Shown here in pieces: positions 8,422 to 17,203 of a stretch of 53,546 nt of DNA (the stretch's first letter is position 1; each line of letters begins with the position of its first letter). The notes below the pieces were generated by a model. The model worked only from the letters and a program-made list of their open reading frames with translations. It ran no database searches and had not been told where the DNA came from. Both the position numbers and the translations under genes were made by a program. Source of the DNA: Peptococcaceae bacterium (lineage in GTDB: Bacteria; Bacillota; Desulfitobacteriia; Desulfitobacteriales; Syntrophobotulaceae). The DNA is taken from contig JAAYUV010000109.1 in assembly GCA_012517475.1 (NCBI GenBank), forward strand, positions 1 through 53,546, in the 5' to 3' direction.

Positions 8422-9240
8422 TTGGAGAGTTCAGAGAGCATTCTGAAAAGAGTTATGGATAAAACAACTACGGCTCGGGATGAAAGTTCGGCTGCTTTGC
8501 CGGGGCAGCCTGACCGTGTTTCTATCTGTCCTATATGCAATGACCGGGGAATTATACTGCAGGGGGATACGGCAGTTCCTTGTTCCTGTATGGAACAAAG
8601 AAAAATAGAAAACCGTTTCAGATATGCGCGTTTATCCAGAGAGCTGATGAATTGTCGTTTTGAAAGGTTTAATCTGGATTACTACCGGTCTTCAGACGGA
8701 ATGGATCATATCAATAACGCCAAAAGAGCGCTTGCCGCTTCCAACGATTTTGCCCAAAAAGTCTTGGAGAACCCCCATGAAGTGGGATTGCTTTTCACCG
8801 GTCCGGTGGGAAGCGGAAAGACTTTCCTGGCTGCTTCCATTGCCAATCTGCTTATCGAAAACCAGTGCAGTATTCTTTTTCTGATTGTACCCGATCTGTT
8901 GGACGAGCTTAGGGCATCATACTCCAATAAAAACGAAACTTCAGAATTTGACCTGCTGGATATTGCCCGAACCATTCCGATTTTGATCCTGGACGATCTG
9001 GGAGCGCATAATTATACCGAGTGGTCCCGGAACAGGCTTTACACCATTTTGAATTACCGTATGAATGAACAGCTGCCGACCATTATTACCACCAATTTGA
9101 ACTTTGAAGAAATCGAACACTATCTTGGAGAGAGAACCTGTTCCAGGCTCCTCCAAATGTGCAGGGTATTCCGCTTATCGACCGAACAGGATATCCGGAT
9201 GCAAAATTATATCAAAAGGGAAAAACTAAAAGAGAAATAG
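8422..9240 (+). CDS. DnaI/DnaC-type helicase-loader ATPase
   Basis: A 272-residue AAA+ protein. An N-terminal zinc-binding segment (CPICNDRG at about 37 and CSC at about 57) precedes the ATPase domain with Walker A GPVGSGKTF (about 130-138), Walker B PILILDDLG (about 187) and sensor residues in TIITTNLNFEE and RLLQMC. This is the IstB/DnaC branch; with the DnaD-domain gene upstream, a helicase loader role (DnaI-like) is the best reading rather than a transposon IstB. Start TTG 8422 follows GAGGGGA at 8408-8414. A strong terminator follows. Confidence 0.88.
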   Translation: MESSESILKRVMDKTTTARDESSAALPGQPDRVSICPICNDRGIILQGDTAVPCSCMEQRKIENRFRYARLSRELMNCRFERFNLDYYRSSDGMDHINNAKRALAASNDFAQKVLENPHEVGLLFTGPVGSGKTFLAASIANLLIENQCSILFLIVPDLLDELRASYSNKNETSEFDLLDIARTIPILILDDLGAHNYTEWSRNRLYTILNYRMNEQLPTIITTNLNFEEIEHYLGERTCSRLLQMCRVFRLSTEQDIRMQNYIKREKLKEK

Positions 9241-9288
9241 AATGGATAAAGGGTAAAAGATAAGAAAAATTATATAGAAATAAAGTAC

Positions 9289-9329
9289 AAACCTATGCAT
9301 GTCCCGGTTGGGATCTGCATAGGTTTTTT
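9289..9329 (+). terminator. Rho-independent terminator
   Basis: ACCTATGCA at 9291-9299 pairs with TGCATAGGT at 9316-9324, extended by AA/TT, and ends in six T. It closes the DnaD/DnaI-like operon. Confidence 0.88.
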
Positions 9330-9362
9330 AGTAGGAATTGTGTAATCGGAGGTGTATATAAA

Positions 9363-9917
9363 TTGGCGAAATTCATTACCATTAAAAGAAAGTATTTTAT
9401 GTATGGCGGTTTGGTATTGGCTGTTGCTGTAATGAGTCTATTGGGGTTCAATTTGTTTGGCAGCTTAAAAACAAATTCTGTTCCGGAACAAGTCGAACCG
9501 GAAATGAAAATTCTCAGCATTGAATTTGATCCGCAGATCGTGATAAAAGATTTGTCGTATGGAAAGGATGTCTTCAAGGGAATTCAAACCATGTCCAAGA
9601 GCAGTTTCAAAGTTTCGGCAGTGGTACAAAATATGACGGAAAAAACAATGAATAATGTTCCCATCAAAATAACCGTTACTTCGCTTGAGGATAAAACCAA
9701 ACAATTGACGAAAGAAGGCAGGATTCCAACCTTAGAACCCGGGGCAACCGCGAAAGTAGCCTTCGAAAATATCAAAGCTTTAGGGGATGGCAAGGGCAAA
9801 AGCGCGACTGCAGGCCAGCATGAAATGACTTTGTCCATAAAAGCCAATACTCAGGACGGAATGACACAAAATACGGAAGCAAGGGTTGTGTTTAACGTAG
9901 ACACATCGGTGAAATAA
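9363..9917 (+). CDS. Membrane-anchored extracellular protein of unknown function
   Basis: A 184-residue protein with one N-terminal hydrophobic segment (about 12-32) and a beta-rich outside domain (about 45-180) in which SSFKVSAVVQNMTEKTMNNV and LEPGATAKVAFENI resemble FxLYD/CARDB-like immunoglobulin-fold modules. No catalytic motif is visible, so a structural or binding role at the cell surface is inferred. Start TTG 9363 follows GGAGGTG at 9347-9353. It is a single gene, bounded by terminators on both sides. Confidence 0.6.
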   Translation: MAKFITIKRKYFMYGGLVLAVAVMSLLGFNLFGSLKTNSVPEQVEPEMKILSIEFDPQIVIKDLSYGKDVFKGIQTMSKSSFKVSAVVQNMTEKTMNNVPIKITVTSLEDKTKQLTKEGRIPTLEPGATAKVAFENIKALGDGKGKSATAGQHEMTLSIKANTQDGMTQNTEARVVFNVDTSVK

Positions 9918-9947
9918 TCAATAAGAAAGGTAATCTTTATCAAAAAC

Positions 9948-9998
9948 GGAGCTATTGCACAACGAATCACAAAAATTCGTAGGCAACGGCTCCTTTTT
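9948..9998 (+). terminator. Rho-independent terminator with long stem
   Basis: GGAGC at 9948-9952 pairs with GCTCC at 9989-9993. Inside it TTGC pairs with GCAA and ACGAAT with ATTCGT, and five T follow. The arm with GCACAACGA resembles the outer arm of the nested repeat near 13100. Confidence 0.75.
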
Positions 9999-10030
9999 CT
10001 GCCGGGAAATACGTAAAAGACCACAGATTA

Positions 10031-10070
10031 AGTCTCCGAAACGTATAGACAGCGTTAAGCGGAGCACGAT
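10031..10070 (+). repeat. Short fragment of the palindromic repeat family
   Basis: The segment with GTATAGACAGCGTTAAGCGG is nearly the reverse complement of the arm at about 12824-12848 (CTTGACGCTGTCTATAC). It looks like a truncated member of the repeats at 12794-12859 and 12858-13100. It lies between a terminator and the promoter of the ANTAR gene. Confidence 0.5.
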
Positions 10071-10108
10071 TTTGCAATACTCTCATTTTGTTTTTTGTCC
10101 GCTGATAG

Positions 10109-10114
10109 TATAAT
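10109..10114 (+). promoter_or_regulatory. Probable -10 element for the ANTAR operon
   Basis: A perfect TATAAT, about 40 bases before the chosen start. No strong -35 is visible (T-rich TTTTGTTTT only), so this is a moderate call. Confidence 0.45.
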
Positions 10115-10153
10115 ATGATTTGAAGTACAATGGGATGGAGCAAAAGAGGAAAA

Positions 10154-10723
10154 ATGAAAAGGGCTATTTTGATTCTGAAAGACAAGCTATACAATGAAAT
10201 AAATCCAATTTTGCCATTAGCAAACTACCAGGCTATATCCAAAACGGATAACGGGATAGAGGCGCTCAGAATGGCACAGAGAGTAGAACCGGATCTAATC
10301 CTGTGCGGATGGGATGTGAGCGGGCTATCAGCCTTGGACCTGGTTCAAAACCTTGTCCATTCTAAAATTTGCCCGGTAATACTCACCCTTGATCCCAAAG
10401 AATTTGGAAATCTCCCGCTTGCGGTGAAAACCGATGTGCACCATATTCTATCCACCCCTGTCAGAGCCGGGGATGTGATTGCAGGGATTATTCAGGCGGA
10501 ATACCGGTTTGAACGTGACTTGCAATTCAATAAAGAGATGGGAAAACTGAATGATGAATTAAAAACCAGGAAATTGGTTTACCAAGCCGTACTAATCCTT
10601 GTTTCTTCCGGAATGGCTGAAGAAACGGCGTACGCAGCCATTCGCTCCGAAGCAATGACCTCAAGAAAGACACTCCGTTCTGTAGCCAACGATGTCATTA
10701 AGGGGACGTGGAGACCTGCATGA
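10154..10723 (+). CDS. ANTAR-domain regulator with degenerate receiver
   Basis: A 189-residue protein. Residues 1-120 have the fold pattern of a CheY-like receiver (EPDLILCGWDVSGLSALDLV), but the position of the phospho-acceptor aspartate is occupied by Gly52. The C-terminal ANTAR domain (about 135-187: KLVYQAVLILVSSGMAEETA, then SEAMTSRKTLRSVANDVI) binds paired-hexaloop RNA to prevent transcription termination in known examples. The start is ATG 10154 after AGAGGA; ATG 10130 is an alternative. The stop overlaps the next start in an ATGA arrangement, so the two are translationally coupled. With an altered receiver it may act without phosphorylation, which is inference. Confidence 0.82.
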   Translation: MKRAILILKDKLYNEINPILPLANYQAISKTDNGIEALRMAQRVEPDLILCGWDVSGLSALDLVQNLVHSKICPVILTLDPKEFGNLPLAVKTDVHHILSTPVRAGDVIAGIIQAEYRFERDLQFNKEMGKLNDELKTRKLVYQAVLILVSSGMAEETAYAAIRSEAMTSRKTLRSVANDVIKGTWRPA

Positions 10724-11703
10724 GCAAAAAGACTGTTGTCTTCTTTATCGTCTTCAATATGATTCTTAGTCTTCTTTCTGCCCCTTTGGTGATTTTTTAT
10801 GGTCCTTATGAATCTCTCAGGCTTTTTACGGTAGGGACGATCGTCACTTCCAGACATCCTCAAATTGCCCAATTCTTTTTGCCTCAGACCAAGATTGATG
10901 AAATTGCCCAATCCTATGGACAAAAGACGATGTCCGTTGAACCCGTGATCATGAACAAAGGAAATGTCGTGATTGATCAAAAAAACTGCCTTCAAATTGA
11001 AGAAATACAAGGAAAATATTTTAAGGGAAAGGTCATGCTGGTACGGGACCCCCACCAGGTGCAAGTCGCTGCGACGAGGGAACTGGGGACGGCAGGACAG
11101 CGCTTATCACAGATTGTCAGCGAAAATGGCGCCATTGCCGGAATCAATGCCGGAGGATTTTATGATCCGAATGCGCAGGGCAATGGGGCTTATCCGGACG
11201 GAATAACCGTAGTAAATCATCAGGTTATTCATAACCGCTCGGGAAACGATCCGGTGGATTTGATCGCTTTCGATTCTCAGGGCAAACTGGTTCTGGAAAA
11301 AATGAATATTTCGGAGGTTGTTTCCAGGAATATTCAAAACGCTGTGAGTTTTTACCCGAACCTGGTAGTGGAAGGAAAGCCGCAGATTAATGGAGACGGG
11401 GGTTGGGGGTTAGCCCCCAGAACCGGGGTCGGGCAGAAAGCAGACGGAACGGTCATCTTTGTAGTGATAGACGGAAGGCAGCCCGGCCGGAGTATGGGAG
11501 CAACGTTAAGGGACCTGATGAATGTTTTCATTGAATATGGAGCAGTCAATGCGGCGAATTTAGACGGCGGTTCATCCACCGAAATGGTCTATAACGGCCA
11601 GATCGTAAATCGTCTTTGGAATCTGTTCGGGGAACGATATATCCCCACAGCATTTATTGTTATACCGAGTAAAGCTGCGGAGTTAAACCTTGAAAAATAC
11701 TAA
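10720..11703 (+). CDS. Phosphodiester glycosidase (NAGPA-domain) family exoprotein
   Basis: A 327-residue protein with an N-terminal membrane segment (about 5-27) and an extracellular NAGPA/DUF2233 domain (about 120-322): GAIAGINAGGFYDPN, YPDGITVV, APRTGVGQKADG and the NAANLDGGSSTEMVYNG signature. Members cleave sugar-phosphodiester links such as N-acetylglucosamine-1-phosphodiester, and occur in bacteria near cell-wall or exopolysaccharide genes. The start is ATG 10720, GGAG at 10709-10712 as ribosome site, overlapping the ANTAR stop. It is the second gene of a three-gene operon and overlaps the third by 14 bases. Confidence 0.85.
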   Translation: MSKKTVVFFIVFNMILSLLSAPLVIFYGPYESLRLFTVGTIVTSRHPQIAQFFLPQTKIDEIAQSYGQKTMSVEPVIMNKGNVVIDQKNCLQIEEIQGKYFKGKVMLVRDPHQVQVAATRELGTAGQRLSQIVSENGAIAGINAGGFYDPNAQGNGAYPDGITVVNHQVIHNRSGNDPVDLIAFDSQGKLVLEKMNISEVVSRNIQNAVSFYPNLVVEGKPQINGDGGWGLAPRTGVGQKADGTVIFVVIDGRQPGRSMGATLRDLMNVFIEYGAVNAANLDGGSSTEMVYNGQIVNRLWNLFGERYIPTAFIVIPSKAAELNLEKY

Positions 11704-12748
11704 GAAAATTATTTTGATTATCATTTTTTCCCTTGCTTTTCAGTGGATGGTTTATGCTTTACTCAACTGGAAGGCGGATGAACTGCTGAACCCTTTTTTT
11801 CGCCTGAATCGTTCCTATTCTGTTGATGCGGAGCTAAAGAACGCTCATCGTTTTACCTTATCCTATAACAATAAATTTTTGAGTTGCATTTCGGATAACG
11901 AACTCTGTATTATCAATCTTACTTCAAATAAGAAAATAAAATATAAAGAAGATCCCGTTATTGCGGAAGGCATTATCCTAGGGTACAAGTGGCTTCCCGA
12001 CAGAAACAGCCTTCTTTATGTCAAGAAAAACCCTCTTACCGGGGTGAGTTCTGTTTATTCATTGGATCTTGATGAGATTTCAGTTTCCGGTTCCGGAGCG
12101 GGTTTTGATGCAACATTGGAGAGAACAATCAATTTCCCCATGGAACAAATCTTTGATATTCAGATCTCCACCTACACCAACAACTTATATTTTCTGTATA
12201 AGGATCAAGAGGCAAAACATAAAATTCTAAAAATGGATATTATGAAAAATATCAATCGAATGGATAATCCCAATGAAGAAATCAACAAAATTTTTGTTTC
12301 CAATCGATTCGGGAATCTATTCCTTGAAAGCCGGGAAGGGACAATCAAAACAATCCTCTCCCAGTTGGACAGGGAGAGAACTGTTTTAACGGAGGGAGAA
12401 AAAAATATCCTCCTGGGATGCGAGGACAATAAGGTGTATATAGGAAAGTTAAAAGACAGCCTTTTAGAAGGTATCTTTTCTATTCTGGTTGATCCTAACG
12501 GAAAAAAACTTCAAACACAAGAAATCTGGCAGGGGGAGATTCCCTACGATCCTGTTTATGTCCGGGTCAGCGCAGATGATAAAGTCATGATACAAAATAC
12601 CCGGAGATTGGATATTATCCGGGCTGACGGGAAACATGATTCGCGGAATATGCCGGAAGGGACGGTTGTGCTTTCGGATACGGGAAAAACGTTTATGCAG
12701 ATTATCCCTGGAAGAGACAGTTTGGTTTATTACTGGCGTTCGATTTGA
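11690..12748 (+). CDS. Membrane-anchored propeller-like protein of unknown function
   Basis: A 352-residue protein with an N-terminal hydrophobic segment (about 7-27) followed by repeated short beta-strand segments (FTLSYNNKFLSCISDNELCI, YKWLPDRNSLLYV, YTNNLYFLYK, VRVSADDKVMIQN) like the blades of a WD40/TolB-type beta-propeller. No enzyme motif is visible. The start TTG 11690 has GCGGAG about eight bases upstream and lies inside the previous gene, so it is translationally coupled to the phosphodiester glycosidase and probably works with it outside the membrane. Confidence 0.6.
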   Translation: MKNTKKIILIIIFSLAFQWMVYALLNWKADELLNPFFRLNRSYSVDAELKNAHRFTLSYNNKFLSCISDNELCIINLTSNKKIKYKEDPVIAEGIILGYKWLPDRNSLLYVKKNPLTGVSSVYSLDLDEISVSGSGAGFDATLERTINFPMEQIFDIQISTYTNNLYFLYKDQEAKHKILKMDIMKNINRMDNPNEEINKIFVSNRFGNLFLESREGTIKTILSQLDRERTVLTEGEKNILLGCEDNKVYIGKLKDSLLEGIFSILVDPNGKKLQTQEIWQGEIPYDPVYVRVSADDKVMIQNTRRLDIIRADGKHDSRNMPEGTVVLSDTGKTFMQIIPGRDSLVYYWRSI

Positions 12749-12793
12749 TAGACTAGGCACTAAAAAGGAGCTACGCAAAACTACTTAAGAGAG

Positions 12794-12859
12794 GTCTCCG
12801 CAATGTATAGCCGCGCTCCGCATCATGCTTGCTTGACGCTGTCTATACATTACGTAGAC
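12794..12859 (+). repeat. Palindromic repeat, short form
   Basis: The 17-base arms at 12794-12810 (GTCTCCGCAATGTATAG) and 12843-12859 (CTATACATTACGTAGAC) are inverted with two mismatches, around a GC-rich core CCGCGCTCCGC...GCTTGACGC. The arms and core match the inside of the longer repeats at 12858-13100 and 45551-45735, with internal deletion. Confidence 0.7.
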
Positions 12860-13100
12860 TAGTAGACTGATTCGTAAATTCCGCTAACACCAGAGATTTA
12901 GTCATCGTAATGGATGGCTGGCGTCAAGCGGAGCATGGAGGCGGAGCGCGGCTGTTTCAACGGCCATGGAAGGCCTAGTGCCGCGGATGCCATGGATGGC
13001 AATGAGCGGCCGACAAAGGAGGTCGCAACCTGCCGAAAGCGGCTATCCATTACGGTGACTTTGCCCCATATTATTTGAATTTACGAATCGGTCTACTAGT
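12858..13100 (+). repeat. MITE-like palindromic repeat, copy A
   Basis: A 243-base element with 23-base terminal inverted repeats (12858-12880 and 13078-13100; ACTAGTAGACTGATTCG at the left) that differ at one position. A second inverted pair lies inside (CGTAATGGAT near 12906 and ATCCATTACGG near 13045). The reverse complement matches the repeat at 45551-45735 almost base for base, except for about 54 extra bases in its middle (about 12956-13012). It has no reading frame. Confidence 0.85.
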
Positions 13101-13136
13101 CGTTGTGCAACAGCCCCTCGCTTCAATTCTTTAGGT

Positions 13137-16013
13137 TTATTGCGTTTTTCCGGGCAGCAGGCTTGACGTATTGTTCATGTTTTGAATATTGCCTGTGTTT
13201 TGAGTATTATTGGTACTTTGCGTATTGCCGGTGCCTTGCGTATTGTTGGTGTTTTGGTTATTACCCGCCGGAGCATTCGTACCATTCAGGTTCGTTAACT
13301 GATTCTCCAATGAATCCAGCATTTCCTTGATACGTTTAATCTGATTCAATATTTCAGTTACATCGGGTTTCGCAGTTCCTGTTGGATTCTGAGACTCCGC
13401 AGCTTCTTCCTGCTGAATATCCTGAAGGGTAGAAAGAGCAGGGGCATTTCTGCCGAATATCTCTTTTAAACCTGCTTCCAGGGTTTCCGCCATGGCCAGC
13501 TTATCTTCAAATGCAACAATCACCCTTTTCATCTCAGGAATGCTGCCGCTGGTTGTTGACTGAAGGTATATCGGCTCAACAAAGAGGAAGTTGCCTGAGA
13601 TCGGCAGCACCAGGAGATTTCCCCGGATAACACTGGAACCTTTTTGATTCCAGAGGGCTAATTGGCGCGAAATATCCGGGTCCTGGTCAATTCTGGACTC
13701 AACCTGGAACGGACCGTCGATTTCAATATTCTTGGGAAGCTTGTATAATACAAGTTTTCCGTAATTATCGCCATCCATCCTTGCGGCCAACCAGGCAATC
13801 ATATTGTTGCGTGTATTGGTTTGACTCGATGCCGGTGTAAAGGGCAGCATCAGAACAAACTCAGGCTTTGTCTCCCCGGGAAGTTTCATGATGATATAAT
13901 AAGGTTCCACATTCTGCGGGTTTGAACCATAGATCTCTTTGGCAACGTTCCAGGCGTCTTCTTTGTTATAGAAGACCTTGGGATTGGTCATATGGAAGTT
14001 ATTTAACATGTTGCTCTGAATCTGGAAGAGCATTTCCGGGTACCGGAGGTGGGCTTTGAGCGAGTAAGGCATATCGGAAATATTTTTGAATACTCCCGGG
14101 AAGATTTTCATAAAGGTTTGAAGGATGGGATCTTCAAAATCTACCGCATAAAAATCAACCGTTCCGTCATAAGCGTCGATCACAACCTTCACGGAGTTTC
14201 GAATATAGTTAAAGTTCTGGTTGGTGTATTTGCTGGAATAGGGAATCGTACTTGCGGTTGTGTACCCGTCAAGGATCCACTTGATTTTGCCGTTATCGAT
14301 AATGGCATAGGGGTCACTGTCATATTTAAGGAATGGGGCCAATTTCTGTACTCTTTCAAATACATTGCGGTAGAGCAATAGCCTGCTCTCAGAGGTTACT
14401 TCCCTTGCCAGGTAGAAGCGGGGAGTTGCCCGGTGAAGGGATAACATCAGCTTGTTAAAAGGAGTAAAGGTAATCCCTGTTTTCCCCTGGTAGCTGTTTT
14501 CAGCATTCTCATTTCCTTGCGGATAATCCAACTCTTTAAATTTGGTGTTGACCACAACCCAATCATTGGTCAGTTCCCCAAAATAAATCCTTGGTTCGTT
14601 TATACTTAATTCGGCAAAATTGGTCTGGGGAGGGATATTGCTCACCGCAAAAGACGGAAGGCCCTTGGACGTAACCGCATTGGCAAAAGAAGCAGCCAAT
14701 CCGAATCCATGGGTATACTTAAAGCGGGTGTTTATAAAAGTCTGGGCTTTGGGGTCAAGGTCCTGGACGGAAATTTCCCGCGCAGAAATCATCACCTGCC
14801 GGTATTCCCCATTGACCATGTACCGGTCGATATCAATGTCATTAAATTTATAATAAAGGCGGATCCCTTGTTTCTGTGTATAGATCTGCATCATGGGGCG
14901 CGGATCATTCAATCTGACATTATTCAGCGTATCCGTCTCTTTTTTCAGATCGGCGGCAGTGACCGTTTGGGTGCCGGGGTAGTCTTTTTCTTCAATTTTA
15001 TCCAAACCATAGGCGAACCGGGTTAATCGAATCTCATTTTCGATATAGGGTGTTTCTTTTTGCAGTTCATTGGGAATAACTACTAGTGATTGGATTAAAG
15101 ACGGAAAAATCCCGTAAAAAAGAATGGAGATTAAAATCAGGGAGGGTACCGGAATTGTCATCAGACGGACTTCTTTAAAAAATACCCCCAGAACGGAAAG
15201 GATAAAACTGACAATGCAAAGAATCGTGAGAACCCTCAGAACAGGAAGAGAGGCATAGATGTCCCTGTAACCTGCACCCGCCACGTGACCGTTCTGAGAA
15301 TACACTAAACTGAAGGCTTCCAGGTAATAGCCGAAGGCCTGAAGAAGAAACAGGATGGTGAGTAAAACGCCGATATGTTTCCTCGCCCTGTCACTGATTT
15401 CAATGGCATCTTTCCTCCAGATACGGATGGAATTGAATCGGATCACTCCGGTAATGACATAAAAGAATACGGTAAAGAAGGTAAGAATAAGGACGGGGGA
15501 AAAGAAAGCTTTATAGATCGTTAACAGGAAAGGAAGTTTAAAGACGAAGAAGCTCAGATCTTTATTAAACAGGGGGTCTGAATAATGAAAAGGGGAAGAA
15601 TTGAAAAATGAAATAACATCCATCCATCCGGTAAATCCTACAATAAAGCTTACGACGACACTGATTCCAGCGGAAATTAACAGAAGAGTTACGGTAACCT
15701 TACGCTGGCTGATGGCAACCAGGGGACGGTTGATTTCCTCTACAAGCCGGATTCTTTTCCTGAATCTTTCATTATAGAAGGTCGCGAATGCATGCCGGCC
15801 TGAAAGGAGAGTTGCCGAGATAAGGAGAAAGAGTATGGTGCCATTAATTAATTGAATTAAGAATTTGCTTAAAAATGGTGTCCAAAATAAGGTTTCATAG
15901 CCGAGGTCTTTATACCATAACCAATCTTCGTACATTCCGCTGCCGGCAGAAAGTACGCCGATGACAATAACAAGCAGTGCAAGAATTTTCAAAATCGGCT
16001 TCATTGGCTTCAA
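13137..16013 (-). CDS. UPF0182 family large membrane protein
   Basis: About 958 residues. The N-terminal third has seven or so membrane segments, starting with ILALLVIVIGVLSAG, and the conserved YEDWLWYKDLGYETLFWT that marks UPF0182. A large extracellular domain follows, then a coiled coil (about 905-925) and a low-complexity Asn/Thr/Gly/Gln-rich tail (about 930-970). The function of the family is unknown. The start is taken as TTG 16013, eight bases after AAGGGGG on the minus strand; ATG 16004 and TTG 16049 are alternatives. It is divergent from trxB, with about 190 bases between. No overlap with any other gene. Confidence 0.88.
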   Translation of the reverse strand: MKPMKPILKILALLVIVIGVLSAGSGMYEDWLWYKDLGYETLFWTPFLSKFLIQLINGTILFLLISATLLSGRHAFATFYNERFRKRIRLVEEINRPLVAISQRKVTVTLLLISAGISVVVSFIVGFTGWMDVISFFNSSPFHYSDPLFNKDLSFFVFKLPFLLTIYKAFFSPVLILTFFTVFFYVITGVIRFNSIRIWRKDAIEISDRARKHIGVLLTILFLLQAFGYYLEAFSLVYSQNGHVAGAGYRDIYASLPVLRVLTILCIVSFILSVLGVFFKEVRLMTIPVPSLILISILFYGIFPSLIQSLVVIPNELQKETPYIENEIRLTRFAYGLDKIEEKDYPGTQTVTAADLKKETDTLNNVRLNDPRPMMQIYTQKQGIRLYYKFNDIDIDRYMVNGEYRQVMISAREISVQDLDPKAQTFINTRFKYTHGFGLAASFANAVTSKGLPSFAVSNIPPQTNFAELSINEPRIYFGELTNDWVVVNTKFKELDYPQGNENAENSYQGKTGITFTPFNKLMLSLHRATPRFYLAREVTSESRLLLYRNVFERVQKLAPFLKYDSDPYAIIDNGKIKWILDGYTTASTIPYSSKYTNQNFNYIRNSVKVVIDAYDGTVDFYAVDFEDPILQTFMKIFPGVFKNISDMPYSLKAHLRYPEMLFQIQSNMLNNFHMTNPKVFYNKEDAWNVAKEIYGSNPQNVEPYYIIMKLPGETKPEFVLMLPFTPASSQTNTRNNMIAWLAARMDGDNYGKLVLYKLPKNIEIDGPFQVESRIDQDPDISRQLALWNQKGSSVIRGNLLVLPISGNFLFVEPIYLQSTTSGSIPEMKRVIVAFEDKLAMAETLEAGLKEIFGRNAPALSTLQDIQQEEAAESQNPTGTAKPDVTEILNQIKRIKEMLDSLENQLTNLNGTNAPAGNNQNTNNTQGTGNTQSTNNTQNTGNIQNMNNTSSLLPGKTQ

Positions 16014-16203
16014 GAGAATGGCCCCCTTAGGAAAAAGATGGATAAACAACTATAGTATATGCAAAGATGCTTAAAATTAGATTGGAATAATCTTTATATA
16101 TTCTTTGATTTTGGTAAAAACCCTTCCGGTTTACTTCCTGAAAATAAAATTCTGAGTTATACTTTGGATATTACAGAAAATACTGCAAAGGTTGGTGTTC
16201 TTC

Positions 16204-17127
16204 ATGTACGATCTGATTATTATCGGTGGAGGCCCTGCCGGCCTGACGGCAGCCCTGTATGCTGCCAGGGGCGGTTTGAAAACCGTTGTACTGGAATCAA
16301 TGATGCCGGGAGGACAAGCGGCTTCAACGGAAAAAATCGATAATTTTCCCGGTTTTCCGGAAGGGGTATCGGGATTTGACCTCATGAATTCTTTTTATAA
16401 ACAGGCGCTCAATCAGGGAGCGGAATTTATTTTTCAACAGGTAGAAAGTATGGAACTGTCGGATCCCGTTAAAAAGATTATAACGACCGAACAAACTCTG
16501 GAGGCTAAAGCGGTCATTATTGCTGCCGGGTCAAAACCTACATTTTTAGGTGTCAAAGGGGAAGATACATTTCACGGGCGGGGCGTTTCCTACTGCGCTA
16601 CCTGTGACGGTGCTTTTTATAAAGGGAAAAAAGTGGCTGTTGTCGGCGGTGGGAACGCTGCACTGGAAGAAGGGGTTTACCTGACAAAGTTTGCATCTCA
16701 GGTTTATATTATTCATAGACGGGACGAATTTCGGGCTTCTCATATCGCTGTGGAAAGAGCAAAGGAAAATCCGAAAGTTCAGTTTATCCTTAACACGGTT
16801 GTAGAAGAAATTATCGGCAGCGATAAAGTGGAGAAACTCAGTTTAAAAAATGTAAAGACACAGGAAAAAGAAGATTTGCCTGTTGACGGTATTTTTGTTT
16901 ACGTTGGAACCCAGCCAAATACCCAATTTGTATCCGGCTATTTTAAAACGGATGAAAGAGGGTATATCATTACGGATGAACTCCTGCGAACCAACATTGC
17001 CGGAGTGTTTGCGGCAGGGGATATCCGCAATACCCCTTTAAGACAGGTGGCTACGGCAGTGGGAGACGGAGCGTTGGCTGCGGTTCAGGTTGAAAAATAC
17101 TTGTCAGAAACAGAAAAACAAAAATAA
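16204..17127 (+). CDS. trxB: Thioredoxin-disulfide reductase
   Basis: A 307-residue flavoprotein. The FAD-binding loop GGGPAGLTAALYAARGG is at 8-24, the redox-active CATC at 131-134, the NADPH-binding GGGNAALEEGVYL follows at about 150, HRRDEFRAS recognises the NADPH phosphate, and GVFAAGDIRNTPLRQVATA closes the FAD site. It transfers electrons from NADPH to thioredoxin in the cytoplasm. The length is normal. ATG 16204 is chosen by homology; GTG 16192 is in frame and a little closer to the AAAGG at 16186. The promoter must lie in the region between this gene and UPF0182. Confidence 0.95.
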   Translation: MYDLIIIGGGPAGLTAALYAARGGLKTVVLESMMPGGQAASTEKIDNFPGFPEGVSGFDLMNSFYKQALNQGAEFIFQQVESMELSDPVKKIITTEQTLEAKAVIIAAGSKPTFLGVKGEDTFHGRGVSYCATCDGAFYKGKKVAVVGGGNAALEEGVYLTKFASQVYIIHRRDEFRASHIAVERAKENPKVQFILNTVVEEIIGSDKVEKLSLKNVKTQEKEDLPVDGIFVYVGTQPNTQFVSGYFKTDERGYIITDELLRTNIAGVFAAGDIRNTPLRQVATAVGDGALAAVQVEKYLSETEKQK

Positions 17128-17203
17128 TTATATACATTTATTACCATGTACAGGCACTTTCTCTCCTTTACTCCATACCATATATCAAAAAGGAGGTATG
17201 GAA

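Larger units (their letters stand above)
12749..13136. other. Gene-free region filled with nested palindromic repeats
   Basis: No gene is visible. The stretch holds an outer inverted pair (12766-12785 with 13098-13118), a shorter palindrome (12794-12859) and a long MITE-like copy (12858-13100), each described separately. Confidence 0.75.

Noticed and set aside
8422-9240. IstB transposition helper of an insertion sequence
   Set aside because: There is no IstA partner or terminal repeats, and the DnaD-domain neighbour favours a helicase loader.
9293-9577. Minus-strand frame over the terminator and the 9363 gene
   Set aside because: It reads through a terminator and is antisense to a gene with a good ribosome site.
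13103-13330. Cys/Tyr-rich 75-codon frame (plus strand)
   Set aside because: It is the antisense of the Asn/Thr repeat tail of UPF0182; the odd composition is due to that repeat.
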